Assembly (NCBI GenBank): GCA_947623455.1
Contig: OX392527.1
Coordinates: 26,962,201 to 27,026,200 of the forward strand
Length of the DNA: 64,000 bases
Direction of reading: 5' to 3'
Source: Mimachlamys varia
Lineage: Eukaryota > Mollusca > Bivalvia > Pectinida > Pectinidae
Shown here: piece by piece, positions 1 to 12,536 of the stretch
Layout: each line of letters starts with the position of its first letter
Position numbering within the stretch: position 1 is the stretch's first letter
The notes under the pieces: generated by a model
What the model was told of the DNA's origin: nothing
What the model saw: only the letters and a program-made list of their open reading frames with translations
The model's database searches: none
Made by a program: the position numbers and the translations under genes

Positions 1-844
1 TGGGGGGAAAACATAGCAATAATAATATAACAGAAAGATTATTAAAATAAGGCGCAATCAATCTTGAACATATTAAATTATACTCAAAAAGGAGGTTGGT
101 CAAGATGACCGAACGTATGCGATATTGCACGAGTTATCTCCACGGGTTTGTAGTGACAAGGTTTCCAAATTACAGATCAGAAAGTAACAGTCTAGTATAT
201 TATTTTCAAAAATAGTCATATAAAAAAAAAACTTAAAAAAAACACACAAATATCAGCTTCACTTTAAGCTAATATACCGTATACATAACATATAGTTTAC
301 TTGAACAAGTCATTTCTTGCAAGAGAGGTGGGTCGCTTTATGGTATTGGTCATGTAGCCTGAATATAGTTTAGTGACAAAAACAAACAGTTTGCACACAT
401 GACTATCTACGTTTGGACGTACTTTATGTATGCTCACTAAATAAAGCGGCATATATTTATGGCGTGAAAATCATGAGAACTTCGTGTTTGTCTTAACAAA
501 ATGTCTCTTTCATGTTTGATTAAGAGATATGAAGATTACCAGCAAAAATGCCTTTCATAAAAGTAAAATGACGACACACATACAAACGCAGGTAATGAAC
601 TATTAATTGGAAAAAATGCAAATGAAGTTAAGCAGTTGTTCTATAGTAAAAATGTAAATATATGGATTGAAAGTCATTTTTTTAAACTTTCATAGTGCTA
701 TGAAAGGTCAGCCGTTACATCCATATTGAATGAAGCCCGCAAGTACATTTTCACTTGGTCCCTAAGATTGAAACATTTCCTGTAGTTTCATTGAAATTTG
801 TTCAGTGTGGAGATTTCCGGACAAAATGTTACACAAAAAACATA
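1..844. other. Intergenic, no gene seen
   Basis: AT-rich sequence with short homopolymer runs. I found no coding exon, RNA gene or clear repeat boundary. Confidence 0.5.
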
Positions 845-1313
845 CAGTGAAACCTCGCTTAAAGACCACCTCAGAATTAAGACCACCTCGCTATTAAGAC
901 CACTTCATTTCAGTCCCAAAAAATTATTTTATATATCTTTGTATTTTAAGCTTCAATATTGAGACCACCTCACTATTAAGACCACCTTGCTATTAAGACC
1001 AGTTTTGAAAAGTCCCAAATACCACCTTTGCACGAAGTTTCACCTCACTACTCAGACCACCGACCAAACACAAAGTCACTTGGTGTGTATTCCACTGTGT
1101 ACACCTGTCAAGTACGTGTACGATCAGTAAGCTGTATTTTGGTGTCCGATTGGCTAATTATAACAGTTATAACTACTGTGTGTTTAACGATATTAAGCTT
1201 ATATCTTAGTTAATTTGTCACGAAAACATGTCAAAATGTGGATTAAAGAGAAATCTGTCTGCATGGTCTCCTCGGTATTAAGACTATTAAGACCACTAAG
1301 AGAGGTTTCACTG
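845..1313. mobile_element. Short terminal-inverted-repeat DNA transposon (MITE)
   Basis: The left end reads CAGTGAAACCTCGCTTA. The reverse complement of the right end reads CAGTGAAACCTCTCTTA, one mismatch in 17. Just inside both ends the motif 'ttaagaccacctc' or its relatives recurs. The left flank is TA but the right flank is TG, so a Tc1/mariner or pogo-like TA duplication is possible but imperfect. The interior has a 61-codon frame with no recognisable transposase, so this is probably non-autonomous. The superfamily is inferred from the style of the ends only. Confidence 0.65.
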
Positions 1314-1955
1314 TGTTGTTTAGTGACCGGGTAACCATGGCAACCGAAACTTCAGAAGAAAAACCTGCATGGACATCTACACCTGGTGCCTACCATTCCT
1401 GTGTAATATTATTGAAATAGGTTCACAAGTTTAGGAGATCTTCGCACAAGTTACTGTTGACGACATCTAACAGACCCCTAAAATGTCCTTTATGGGCCCA
1501 GATTTGCTGTAGTATCACTGCACAGTACAAAGACAACATGATAAAGGTGTATGAATCTCTAAGCTGAAACAATAACACGGACAGGTCAGCAAGGGCCCCG
1601 TCTTGTGACGAATTATCTCCCGTAATCATCAAGCCTCGAGCTTTGGACCCATGCAGTGATCAAACCCAGCGATGTCGATCTATGGTCAATTAACATCTTG
1701 TGAAATTCTTACCAACTTTGCTTCATGGTGTCATAAGGAAGTATTCATCACTGAAAATTAACAAAATGTGACATTGTCTTATTGATTACAATGTGAACAT
1801 GATGTTTTGCCATTTGACTTGTTAAATTCTGACAAAGTTGGCTTCATAATGTCATAAGAAAATTGTGTTTCCGGTTTTTCGACCGATCCTAGTTTTTAAC
1901 ACAAAATATTTCGTTTTATCCGCCCCCGCATTCAATGCACGTTTCAGTTTTTATT
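1314..1955. other. Intergenic, no gene seen
   Basis: No exon or RNA gene recognised. Short open frames here show no family signature. Confidence 0.45.
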
Positions 1956-2010
1956 CGTCCTTAAATGACCCTGGCTTTTAATAGAACGTAAAAAACAATC
2001 AACCAACCAA
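1956..2010 (+). mobile_element. 5'-truncated SINE tail
   Basis: The stretch 'cgtccttaaatgaccctggc' followed by an A-rich end with 'caaccaacc' closely resembles the 3' tail of the complete SINE at 12537-12758 ('cgtccttaaatgactttggc', then 'aaataaacc'). No tRNA-like head is present, so this looks like a truncated copy. Confidence 0.5.
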
Positions 2011-2269
2011 CTATTCGTCTCACTGGGCATTATCATCCATTTAAACAGCATGGCGATCATCGTCAGGTAATCGAAATGAAGCTGAAAAAAAATTCACTTG
2101 TTGCTGAAAGGTCAATAATGACGGTGGTTGCGAACGACACATTGATCGAAGATTTATTCCGTCTTTATCACGATGATACGACGAAGACAACCACACGTGT
2201 GGCACAGGGGCTAGGCACGGACCTATATCACTATGAAATGATTGTCAGATATTTTGTTTTTACCTTTTT

Positions 2270-2336
2270 CGAATTTAGCCCCTCACATTACTATATATCT
2301 TTGACAGATATATAGCAGTGTGAGGGGCTATATTCG
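2270..2336. repeat. Near-perfect 31-bp hairpin
   Basis: Arms at 2270-2300 and 2306-2336 are reverse complements with very few mismatches, separated by a 5-base loop (ttgac). The arms contain 'tagcccctcacat' and its complement. No flanking direct repeat was found. Confidence 0.75.
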
Positions 2337-4498
2337 TAATTCCATTTCGCTTGCGCAGACAGATGGACAGAGTAATTACTATAGGGCATATGTATCTACG
2401 TACGAGACCCTAATAAGTGACGAAATCGAAAATGCCACTCAAATTTAACCGTAGAAAATGGCCCCACGGCCCACACACCCTCAAAATGTCCACCACAGGT
2501 CCCAATTCCCAATTATAACATGTCTAGCATTAATATACAATAGAAAAATGAAATGAAATAATAATAAACTGTGAGCAGAAATCAGCAACAAAATAGAAAC
2601 TTGCACCAAAACTTGCACCTGTGACGCCGCCGATACCGGGTGACAACTTAGTTCCCCTCTCCGAAGGAGAGCCGAGCTTAATATGAATTCATCACACAAT
2701 GGAAATTATTCTTAAAGCATCAGGTTTATTTTCAAAATAAATGGGCATGTGTATTTCTGCTACATCCATCCCAGGTCATTGCTGCATCAGATGGATCTGT
2801 AGATCTATGCGGACATCACGGATGAACAGCTTTCCTAAAATATGAAAAAAAAACAATACTTATCCGGAAGCATGATACATTATTCGTACAATAACATAGT
2901 GAAAGTCTATCATAATTGGCGATAACACTTTCTAGAGCAAATATCACAGGTACATTTCCAGCTCCTGACATCGCCGTGTATTATGCCTATAATGGAACAG
3001 ATGAGTGAATTCACGATGAACGGCCAGGTAAGGTATCGTATTGGAACTTGTTTGTGTCTTTACAAAATGTCCACCTGTCAACACAACATCGACTTCTATC
3101 GAAATAGCCCATTATCAAAATAATAGGTTTCTTGTCTAGTTCAGAGGTGTATTAAATGGGGTCACCGTTGAGATAGGGTCAGAAAAGAGTTTTAGTTGTG
3201 ATACATCGTGCTTCATATAAAAGACGAAACAGTCGATACAGACTCCCTTTATTTTACGTCACATAACTCAAGAGAGGGTGAAAAAATACAAAGAAAACAT
3301 ACAAAAAAATCAATTGAGGAAACTCGCAGAAAAGTAACATTGTCTCGGACTGATAAAAAAATGTTCTACCTTAACAATATTACAAATGTATCCGAATTTA
3401 CCACAACATTTTATGCATTCGGATGGAATTCACTTTATAAATTAAATGTCACCATTATATTATAACGTACAACATCAAACTTTCATAAAATAACAACTTG
3501 TGCCGTAGCTCGGGATCATAAATTAGACAATACCCAGAGCTTAACAGATTCTACAAAACACGATGATATGTTCCTACCGGATAAAATTATGAGAAATTGC
3601 ACGCCATCATTCATGTTCATAATAAAGCATTTAATAGCTAAATTGAAGTTTTACAAATGTCATTTGACCCTTTATTAAGCGTATTCGTTGAGTAAAACAA
3701 ACCAGCAGACGACAACCGATTGAAGTATGGCGAAAACTAGGCTAGGCCTACATGGGTCAAGCCTAATACGATTTACCAAACTAACAAAATGAAAATATAT
3801 GAATTAACAAGAAAACAAGCATCATATATATATTATGCAATAAACCACACAGTAATTATCAATACTTACTCTTTAGGGAGGCCCGTATAGCCGAAAACAA
3901 TAGTAGTCCGCTTCCACATGGTAGACATAAGGAACTTGCAACTAATATACTAATATGCGGATAGAGACGGGCTCAAATATCCGGACAGCATATTCCAAAC
4001 TTGGACCGCGCGGCCGTAACAGCACGGACTAAGTAATACGTAAATTAATTAGGTCCCATAAAATGATATCTGTCTGACAATGTGTGTGTACATTAGATGC
4101 GTTTGGGATATCTTAATGGCTTTCTCTTATGTTTGATAAGCAGTCATAACATATATGTACAAAAGCACTAAATAGGAAGTATTCGCCGATTTACGTTTAA
4201 TTTGTTCTTACTTGTGAAGAAATTGGTATTTCTGTTGACTTATTTTCTAACTGAGTATTAAATGGCTGGAAATCAATTATAATCATTAAAACTGGTAAAG
4301 GAACGATGTTCTAAATTTAAAATAAACCTTTTGTTTTGACTTCAATAGGTGAATTTCTCGTTATGGCTCTCTGGCAGCCAGTTTTGGCACACGCATATGG
4401 AAGGCCTGGTATTTGATTGCACATTTTTTTTACAAAACTATCATTCTTTGCAATTACTAATTTCCGGGTAAGGATACGTTTGAAACATTTAATTAGTT
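2337..4498. other. Intergenic, no gene seen
   Basis: Non-coding-looking sequence with no splice-framed exon I could recognise and no RNA gene. Confidence 0.4.
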
Positions 4499-4499
4499 T

Positions 4500-4587
4500 C
4501 ACAGGGGCCTGAGAATTTGTTACAGGTAATTGCATACCTTACCTGAGCTTAAATGGCCAGTGAAGGGGACATTTTTATCGAAAATTA
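4500..4587 (+). repeat. Left flank of the 27-bp minisatellite: shared repeat motifs
   Basis: Two motifs recur elsewhere in the window. 'cctgagaatttgttac' near 4508 reappears inverted at 7049-7062 and 53162-53176, and directly near 11655. 'catttttatcgaaaatt' (4570-4586) reappears at 53082-53098. This suggests a dispersed repeat hosting the minisatellite. Confidence 0.55.
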
Positions 4588-4593
4588 AAATCG

Positions 4594-7009
4594 ATCTAAC
4601 CGCATATAAGTCCCTGATCTGACCCAGATCATAAACGTCCCTGATCTGACCCAGATCATATACGTTCCTGATCTTACCAAGGACATATACGTCCCTGATC
4701 TAACCAACGACATATATGTCCCTGATCTAACCAATGACATATATGTCCCTAATCTAACCAAGGACATATACGTCGCTGGTCTAACCAAGGACATATACGT
4801 CCCTGATCTAACCAAGGACGTATACATCCCTGATCTGTCCAAGGACATATACGTCCCTGATCTGACCAAGGACATATACGTCCCTGATCTGACCAAGAAC
4901 ATATACGTCGCTGATCTGACCAAGGACATATATACGTCCCTAATCTAGCCAAGTACTTATACGTCTCTGGTTTAGCCAAGGACGTATACATCCCTGATCT
5001 GTCCAAGGACATATACGTCCCTGATCTAACCAAGGACATATATGTCCCTGATCTAACCAAGGACATTTACGTCCCTGATCTAACCAAGGACATATATGTC
5101 CCTGATCTAAACAAGGGCATATACGTCCCTGATCTAGCCAAGGACATATACGTCCCTGATCTAACCAAGGACATATTCGTCCCTGATCTAGCTAAGGACA
5201 TATACGTCGCTGATCTGACCAAGGACATATATGTCCCTGATCTAACCAACGACATATACGTCCCTGATCTAGTCAAGGACATATACGTCCCTGATCTGTC
5301 CAAGGATATATACGTCCCTGATCTAGCCAAGGACATATACGTCCCTGTTTTAGCCAAGGACATATACGTCCCTGATCTAGCCAAGGACATATACGTCCCT
5401 GATCTAACCAAGGACATATACATCCCTGATCTGTCCAAGGATATATACGTCCCTAATCTAACCAAGGACATATACGTCCCTGATCTAACCAAGGACATAT
5501 TCGTCCCTGATCTAACCAAGGACATATATACGTCCCTAATCTAGCCAAGTACTTATACGTCTCTGGTTTAGCCAAGGACATATACGTCCCTGATCTAACC
5601 AAGGACATATATGTCCCTGATCTAACCAGGGACATTTATGTCCCTGATCTAACCAAGGACATATATGTCGCTGATCTGACCAAGGACATATATACGTCCC
5701 TAATCTAGCCAAGTACGTATACGTCCCTGGTTTAGCCAAGGACATATACGTCCCTGATCTAACCAAGGACATATATGTCCCTGATCTAACCAAGGACATT
5801 TACGTCCCTGATCTAACCAAGGACATATACGTCCCTGATCTAGCCAAGAACATATACGTCCCTGATCTAACCAAGGACGTATACATCCCTGATCTAACCA
5901 AGGACGTATACATCCCTGATCTGTCCAAGGACATATACGTCCCTGATCTGACCAAGGACATATACGTCCCTGATCTGACCAAGAACATATACGTCGCTGA
6001 TCTGACCAAGGACATATATACGTCCCTAATCTAGCCAAGTACGTATACGTCCCTGGTTTAGCCAAGGACATATACGTCCCTGATCTAACCAAGGACATAT
6101 ATGTCCCTGATCTAACCAAGGACATTTACGTCCCTGATCTAACCAAGGACATTTACGTCCCTGATCTAACCAAGGACATATACGTCCCTGATCTAAACAA
6201 GGACATATACGTCCCTGATCTAGCCAAGGACATATACGTCCCTGATCTAACCAAGGACGTATACATCCCTGATCTGTCCAAGGACATATACGTCCCTGAT
6301 CTAACCAAGGACATATACGTCCCTGATCTGACCAAGAACATATACGTCGCTGATCTGACCAAGGACATATATACGTCCCTAATCTAGCCAAGTACTTATA
6401 CGTCCCTGGTTTAGCCAAGGACATATACGTCCCTGATCTAACCAAGGACATATATGTCCCTGATCTAACCAAGGACATTTACGTCCCTGATCTAACCAAG
6501 GACATATATGTCCCTGATCTAAACAAGGACATATACGTCCCTGATCTAGCCAAGGACATATACGTCCCTGATCTAACCAAGGACATATACGTCCCTGATC
6601 TAGCTAAGGACATATACGTCGCTGATCTGACCAAGGACATATATGTCCCTGATCTAACCAACGACATATACGTCCCTGATCTAGTCAAGGACATATACGT
6701 CCCTGATCTGTCCAAGGATATATACGTCCCTGATCTAACCAAGGACATATACGTCCATGATCTAACCAAGGACATATACGTCCCTGATCTAACCAAGGAC
6801 ATATACGTCCCTGATCTGTCCAAGGACATATACGTCCCTGATCTAACCAAGGACATATACGTCCCTGATCTGACCAAGAACATATACGTCCCTGATCTAA
6901 CCAAGGACATATACGTCCATGATCTAAACAAGGACATATACATCCCTGATCTGACCAAGAACATATACGTCCCTGATCTGTCCGAGGATATATACGTCCC
7001 TGATCTAAC
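4594..7009. repeat. 27-bp minisatellite, about 90 units
   Basis: The unit is a 20-bp near-palindrome, CAAGGACATATACGTCCCTG, followed by a heptamer, ATCTGAC or ATCTAAC. The array begins and ends with the heptamer 'atctaac' (4594-4600 and 7003-7009). The first units are degenerate ('ccagatcat...'). Variant 29-bp units ('gacatatata') start near 4925, 5521, 5685, 6011 and 6364 and shift the reading frame. Because the period is nine codons, long frames stay open on the - strand in two registers (MSLVRSGTY and ICPWLDQGR repeats). I regard these as non-coding. Confidence 0.95.
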
Positions 7010-7032
7010 CAATGACTAATATATGTCAGTTC

Positions 7033-7076
7033 ATGTCTAAAACTAGTTTAACAAATTATCAGGCCCTGTCCCTGTG
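7033..7076 (-). repeat. Right flank of the minisatellite: inverted shared motif
   Basis: 'aaaactagtttaacaaatta' followed by 'tcaggcc' and 'ccctgtg' is an inverted counterpart of the motif at 4500-4523. It is also closely similar to 53150-53186 at the right edge of the 20-kb satellite. Confidence 0.55.
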
Positions 7077-8509
7077 TTCAGGCGCCATAAAGTATATGAA
7101 TATGTGTGTATTTTCGCATAGCATACTACAGGCACTGCGTGTTTGCCGTGTTTGCAGTGAGTCCGCGTAATGATGAAAATCTGAAAGTATGACTTTGACC
7201 ACAGTATTACACTGTAAAGTTTTATAGGTGCTTTGACATTCATGTTATTTTATAGCTATACATGTATCATGCATTCAGAATAATATCAGATACACTTATA
7301 TATCTGTAACGTAACTTTATTTATCTCCAAGTACAATATGTACCATCACAAACTTAGATAGCAGCTCTAATGTAATTCTGTGGTACCATATATATCTGTA
7401 CCTTTAATTCTCTCAAGATTTAGTAATTGTATGCTCCCGTGTTCCATATCTTTCTGCCATTATTTTGTTTCTGTAACATAATTAACTCCTCCATGGATAG
7501 ATATATTGAACCATTACTTTGGTAATATATGTAGTTGTATGAAGACGCAAATCAGGTTCTGGCTATTAGTCTACTTAAAGCTAAAGTTACATCGCTGACA
7601 TTGGAGAGCCTTTTCTCAGACCAGTGTATATTGTATTCGCTGGTATGCCATTTGAGCACCAACAGCTTTTCACTGTAAAACTGACTTATAAAACTAACTA
7701 AGCACTATCATAGTGTCACACATTACATCACATGTTACAAATACAAGTATGAGTAAAATGTACATTGGTAATCAAGACCACTTGAAATTGTTGAAAAGCC
7801 TTAATTGTCATATTAGGATCAAACTTATGTGTCAATATCTGTCAGCAGCCTGTACCTGCAATTATAAGTAAAGGTCATACATGTATACGGTGTGATGACC
7901 TGTTCCCAACTAACAATCAGGGGCCCCGGGGTTATTATCAGGCCTTTTAACCTGATACAGGTTGACCAGGAGGAGTTGAGGCCTGGGGGGGGGGGTCTTT
8001 ATCTAATTAGACGGCCAAGTGTAAGCCTGTCTAAATCTTCACATCTGATCTGACCTGATACAGACACAACATTGAATAGGGAGGGGACGGACAACACCCA
8101 ATTATCAAAAGCCATTCATTGTTTATTGTGTTTTGAGGTTGTTGTAGTTTGAAAACTTTCAAATGTGAAGCAGTAATTCTTCTTCACGTTATACTTGAAT
8201 GTCTAATGTTTTAATTAAAATATAACAGTCTTATAACATTATATATCCATTCTGATCAACTAATTTTATAACACATTTCATACAAAGATTAAACAGCAGG
8301 CATAGTCTATATTGCTAGTTAAACAACTAAGTAATGACACTTTATATAAACATATACAGCAACAAATATATTGATTGATTGATTTAAAAAGATACATATA
8401 CATGTATATATATTTTGTACTATCTACAATTTAAAATGTAATATGGATGTGGCCCTATATGTAGAGTATTAATGCCTGATAGGACTTCAGGTAGACTTGG
8501 CGTGGACCA
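7077..8509. other. Intergenic, no gene seen
   Basis: AT-rich, with an 11-base G run at 7985-7995. No exon recognised. Confidence 0.4.
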
Positions 8510-8620
8510 GGAGTGCACTCTTAGTTCATCTGGAGTCCAAACGGAGTGCACTCCAAGTTTACCTGGAGTCTAAAAGAGTGCACTCCAAGTCCAAACAGAG
8601 TGCACTCGGAGTGCACTTTG
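8510..8620. repeat. Cluster of GAGTGCACTC palindromes
   Basis: Five copies of the palindrome gagtgcactc or a close variant occur within about 110 bp, separated by 'aagtttacctggagtc'-like spacers. It looks like a small degenerate tandem repeat. Its function is unknown. Confidence 0.7.
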
Positions 8621-10497
8621 TGTAACCTTTAGTCTACACTCAAATGTAGTTCGTCAACATGTACGAAAACAAGCGATAGAGAGCAATATTACATCCAGAT
8701 CGTCAATCAAATATCTCTCGTTATATTAGCAGGGAGATATCCGGATTATCGAGGGTCCATTTTACATATTTCGGACGTATTGTCAAAAATAAGAAAAGCA
8801 AATTTATTCTTTAATCGGACAATGCAGATGTTTGTTTTCTTTGTATCTTTCTTTTCTGAGATTATCAGCATCACTGGAATGTGTCGTCAGGTACGTACAA
8901 ATAAACAGGAAACTATGTAATGGATGCTTTGATTAAAGCCTATTGAACAATGTGTCGAGAAAAGAATTTATTTTATAGACAATGTTTCTTAATAAACGTA
9001 TAAATAACTAAAAATGTCACTCACATTAAAAAGTTAAAATATTGACAAACAGTTACATCTTCTGTATCATTGAACAAGCATATAAATGGTACATAAATGT
9101 TGGGGTTTTTTCACGTGAATACCATGAATCTTACTTGATTATAGTCATCTTGAATGATTAAAAATGTGATTCTATTACGTCAGTTTAAAAGTTCATTGTC
9201 CGTTCACCGGGTACAGCTGATTACAGGTAAAACCCTACAGGTAAGATGCGTTGGTTGTCCCGTGGTCAGGGAAATAACAGCCCCGAGCACAATTCCATAC
9301 ATTCCCCCGTAATCAGGAGGTGTCCAAAATCAGTCAAGCGTTTCTGGTCGAGTGTGCCATTGAACACGTTATCTCCCAGTCCCCGATACGGTCGTTAGTG
9401 TTAATTGGTCAGCTGTGAATTGGACTTACGGATGCCAGAGACACTCAATTTGTAAAAGCCAGTAGGTAATGACTTCATGTCATATTCTAATGAAGGGAAG
9501 CTAATCTTTATTCTATCTTATGAAGAAAGTTATAGATCAAATAAATAAAAAATAAATAAATGTAGTGCCAGAGCCCTTGCATAAATCCTAAGCAGACAAA
9601 GACACTTGATTAATCATTAACAAATAATCATAACTGTTAGATTATTTCAGCATATTTTGTGTTTTAAATAGGTCTAATGTGTATTTGAACTTTTAACAAT
9701 GTATTGCGAGTTTTGTTAATATATATGTATCTGTACGTGCATCAGAGGTTTTACATATTATTGCATGTGTCGGTGTACATTTAAAATTTCATATATGAAG
9801 TTGTAGCAAATTACATCAACATGTATTGAGCACAAAGGAACAAAATGTCTTGTAGTTTTGCTACTCAATCTAATTTTGAGGTGTTGTCTGTAAATCGTCA
9901 GCGGTGCAATATCTTGACCAGCTCGGGTGATACGTTTTACCAGAGACTGCTTGTTTGTTTGAGTAGGGACGCTATCTTCTTCTTCCGTTTAAGTATCAGA
10001 CTCTAAGGAAAGAGTGCAATTGACACTAATGAGGGGTTCCGAATGAGGAGGTGGCAGGTAAAAGCTATATCTTACCAGTGACGTATTATCACTATAGATA
10101 TATGACTGTGGTCTTGACTTTTATTATAGAATACAGCATATTGTTTTATACATGATAAAACATTTAACATTCACATGTAATGTACAAGACGGCGGGGACG
10201 ATTCTATACAAATACATATATACGTGTCTGTTCTACGTGTGTTCAGTAGTACTTACAACGTGACCAGCATAGTGTGGTATGTTTCTGTACCGATGTTATC
10301 TGACATTGGCCCGGGCATTAGACACCTGTATCTTCGGTACTGTATACTCAGCAGCACATACCCCTCGGGGCATGCTACATGTATAACGTTTCTTTAGTAC
10401 CAGGGATCCGACAGATAAGATTTCCATATATATGATCGATAAAGAAATTGCATATAAAGACTTAAAAATTACATTAGTAAGTATACACATGTATTAT
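8621..10497. other. Intergenic, no gene seen
   Basis: AT-rich sequence including a short A/T simple repeat near 9540-9562. No exon or RNA gene recognised. Confidence 0.4.
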
Positions 10498-10504
10498 CTT
10501 TTTA

Positions 10505-10524
10505 CAGGGACGTATATGTCCCTG
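10505..10524. mobile_element. Hairpin micro-element A (20 bp, 7-bp TSD)
   Basis: The palindrome CAGGGACGTATATGTCCCTG is flanked on both sides by exact 'cttttta' (10498-10504 and 10525-10531). The reverse complement of the element differs by one base from the 20-bp core of the minisatellite at 4594-7009. Confidence 0.8.
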
Positions 10525-10734
10525 CTTTTTAATTGAAAATAGTTACCGACATGCACTACTTTGTCTTTCAAATTGAAAAGGGGAACGCGGTTATATGCTC
10601 AATGATACATGTATAACTTTCCTGTCGCTATAGACTTAAACAAGAACAAAAATAATTTATATAGATGAAATGTACAAACAAAACTGTTTTCTCAAAAAGA
10701 AATTTCTCACATATACGTCCCTGATCGGTAGCAC

Positions 10735-10764
10735 CACGGACTTAGATAGCAATCTAAGTCCGTG
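10735..10764. mobile_element. Hairpin micro-element B (30 bp, 7-bp TSD)
   Basis: Arms 'cacggacttagat' and 'atctaagtccgtg' surround a 4-base loop. The exact 7-bp direct repeat 'gtagcac' flanks it (10728-10734 and 10765-10771). The arm sequence differs from element A, but the CA...TG ends and the duplication length are the same. Confidence 0.85.
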
Positions 10765-11377
10765 GTAGCACAGATTTTCTTTCAGTCGGCCTTTTTGATT
10801 AAAAGACCGGTAGCCACTATAGGTTTCGATTTGGTAAGCAGGTAGAAATGCTTCTAACCGTAATAATTTATTACCTGTGTGTCGTCGCTTTAATCTGTTA
10901 GCATACCCATGACTAGTGTTTTTTTATGACAAATACGTTTAGTTAGTTACGTGTTTAACGCCACTATTTACACAGATATATATCCGTGATACGACCGGCT
11001 TTGTCGTTATGATTCAGGAGACATTTATTTTCATACACTCATACATTCTTCCTATGTACATGTATCGTGGATATATTCATTCCTTATATGCTTCCGCTTT
11101 TGTATAACCGTCATCCGTAACATTTGCTTAGGATTTCCTCAGCACTTCCGTACCGTTTGCGTCTTATTTGGAACAGCGAACGTGTATGCCTCTGTACTTG
11201 TCTAGCCACGTATATATCATTTAGCCATGGGGCATAACGATACCTACATGTACCTGTGAATTAACAGGTAAAGTATTTACCAATATGTGTTACCTCTTAC
11301 CTGAATATGCCATAGCCAAAGTGCATTTATAACAGGTACTCCAGTGTAGTATGAATTAGATATTTAAAATGTTTTAC

Positions 11378-11389
11378 CAGAGACGCATA
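11378..11389. repeat. Half arm of a hairpin micro-element
   Basis: 'cagagacgcata' matches the left arm of elements C and G. No matching right arm follows. Element C lies just downstream and may have inserted next to it. Confidence 0.4.
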
Positions 11390-11398
11390 ACCTTACAT

Positions 11399-11429
11399 CA
11401 GAGACGTATAAAGGCTTAATACGTCTCTG
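11399..11429. mobile_element. Hairpin micro-element C (31 bp, 7-bp TSD)
   Basis: Arms 'cagagacgtat' and 'atacgtctctg' flank a short loop. The exact direct repeat 'cttacat' lies on both sides (11392-11398 and 11430-11436). Confidence 0.85.
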
Positions 11430-11436
11430 CTTACAT

Positions 11437-12527
11437 GCAACCGGTCCGGATTTTCCTTTTAATTTGGGGTAATGGGACAATATTTCAGATTTGAGGAGCT
11501 ACGTCTCGCATCAATAATGATAGGAGCTAAACAGGAAATTGATTGATTAAATAGTACGATGAGGAATCGAAACGGTACTGTTGCTGCCTATATACCAGAA
11601 GTAGTGTTACCTATATGCGGGTACTGACAAAACACACGTGTACTGCACAGGGACCTGAGAAATTGTTACTGCACGGAGCTATATTATTGCTAACGACCAT
11701 TAAGACATATAATAAAAATATAACATAAACAATATTTAACAGGCCGTAAAGATGCACTATTACATGTAATTATAACCAGAAAAATATTGATTGTGTTTCA
11801 TATAGATACGCCCCTCTCATTTTGCTACACTCTTCATTGTACAAAATGTATTATACATCAATGTACTTAGGAGTTAGATGAGGTTATCATTGCTATCCCC
11901 ATGCCCTAACTAGTAAGCCATTCACATCTTAAGAAATACATAGTACAATACAGATAACTTGTCTCAGATTCAATTCATTTCAATTTATTTTCGTAAGTTT
12001 AACAACTTCTAGGATAAACATTTTTTACATATATGGAACAAACAACAGCATCATCTTCATCACTGACTAATCGTCATTATTGTATACGTCCGATACAATC
12101 AATCCATAATGTTTAATCTAAGTATCGCAAGAATATCACTCATTGGATTGGAGATTTCTCTGTCACACCCTCATCATCATTATCAGCAGCAGCAACATCA
12201 TCATCATACTGATATATATGGGTTTCAAAGGAGAGGCTATATGCCATCTTCAGATATATACATATTGAGTTCAGGTTCTGTTTATATATATATACGCCCT
12301 GTCCGTTATATTGTAATTTACATCAATGCTCACATGTAATTTCATCTCGTATAACGTTATAATTTTATACTTATTGCTATAGTGTATGTTCTTACATTTA
12401 CATTCCGACAGAGGCGGAATGTAACAATTGTCTCCACCTCATACAGCCGTCGGTTTAAAATAAACCGAACATATCTGCCAAAAACCTTGGTGGTTTTAAC
12501 TGTAAGCAACATGTGTTTGACACTATT
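11437..12527. other. Intergenic, no gene seen
   Basis: Contains 'cagggacctgagaaattg' near 11650, related to the motif flanking the minisatellite and satellite, and a CAT/CAG-rich stretch at about 12168-12208. No exon recognised. Confidence 0.4.
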
Positions 12528-12536
12528 ACTTTCTCA

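Noticed and set aside
4585..7012. Several - strand frames of MSLVRSGTY or ICPWLDQGR repeats
   Set aside because: They are register variants of the 27-bp minisatellite and switch frame at 29-bp variant units.
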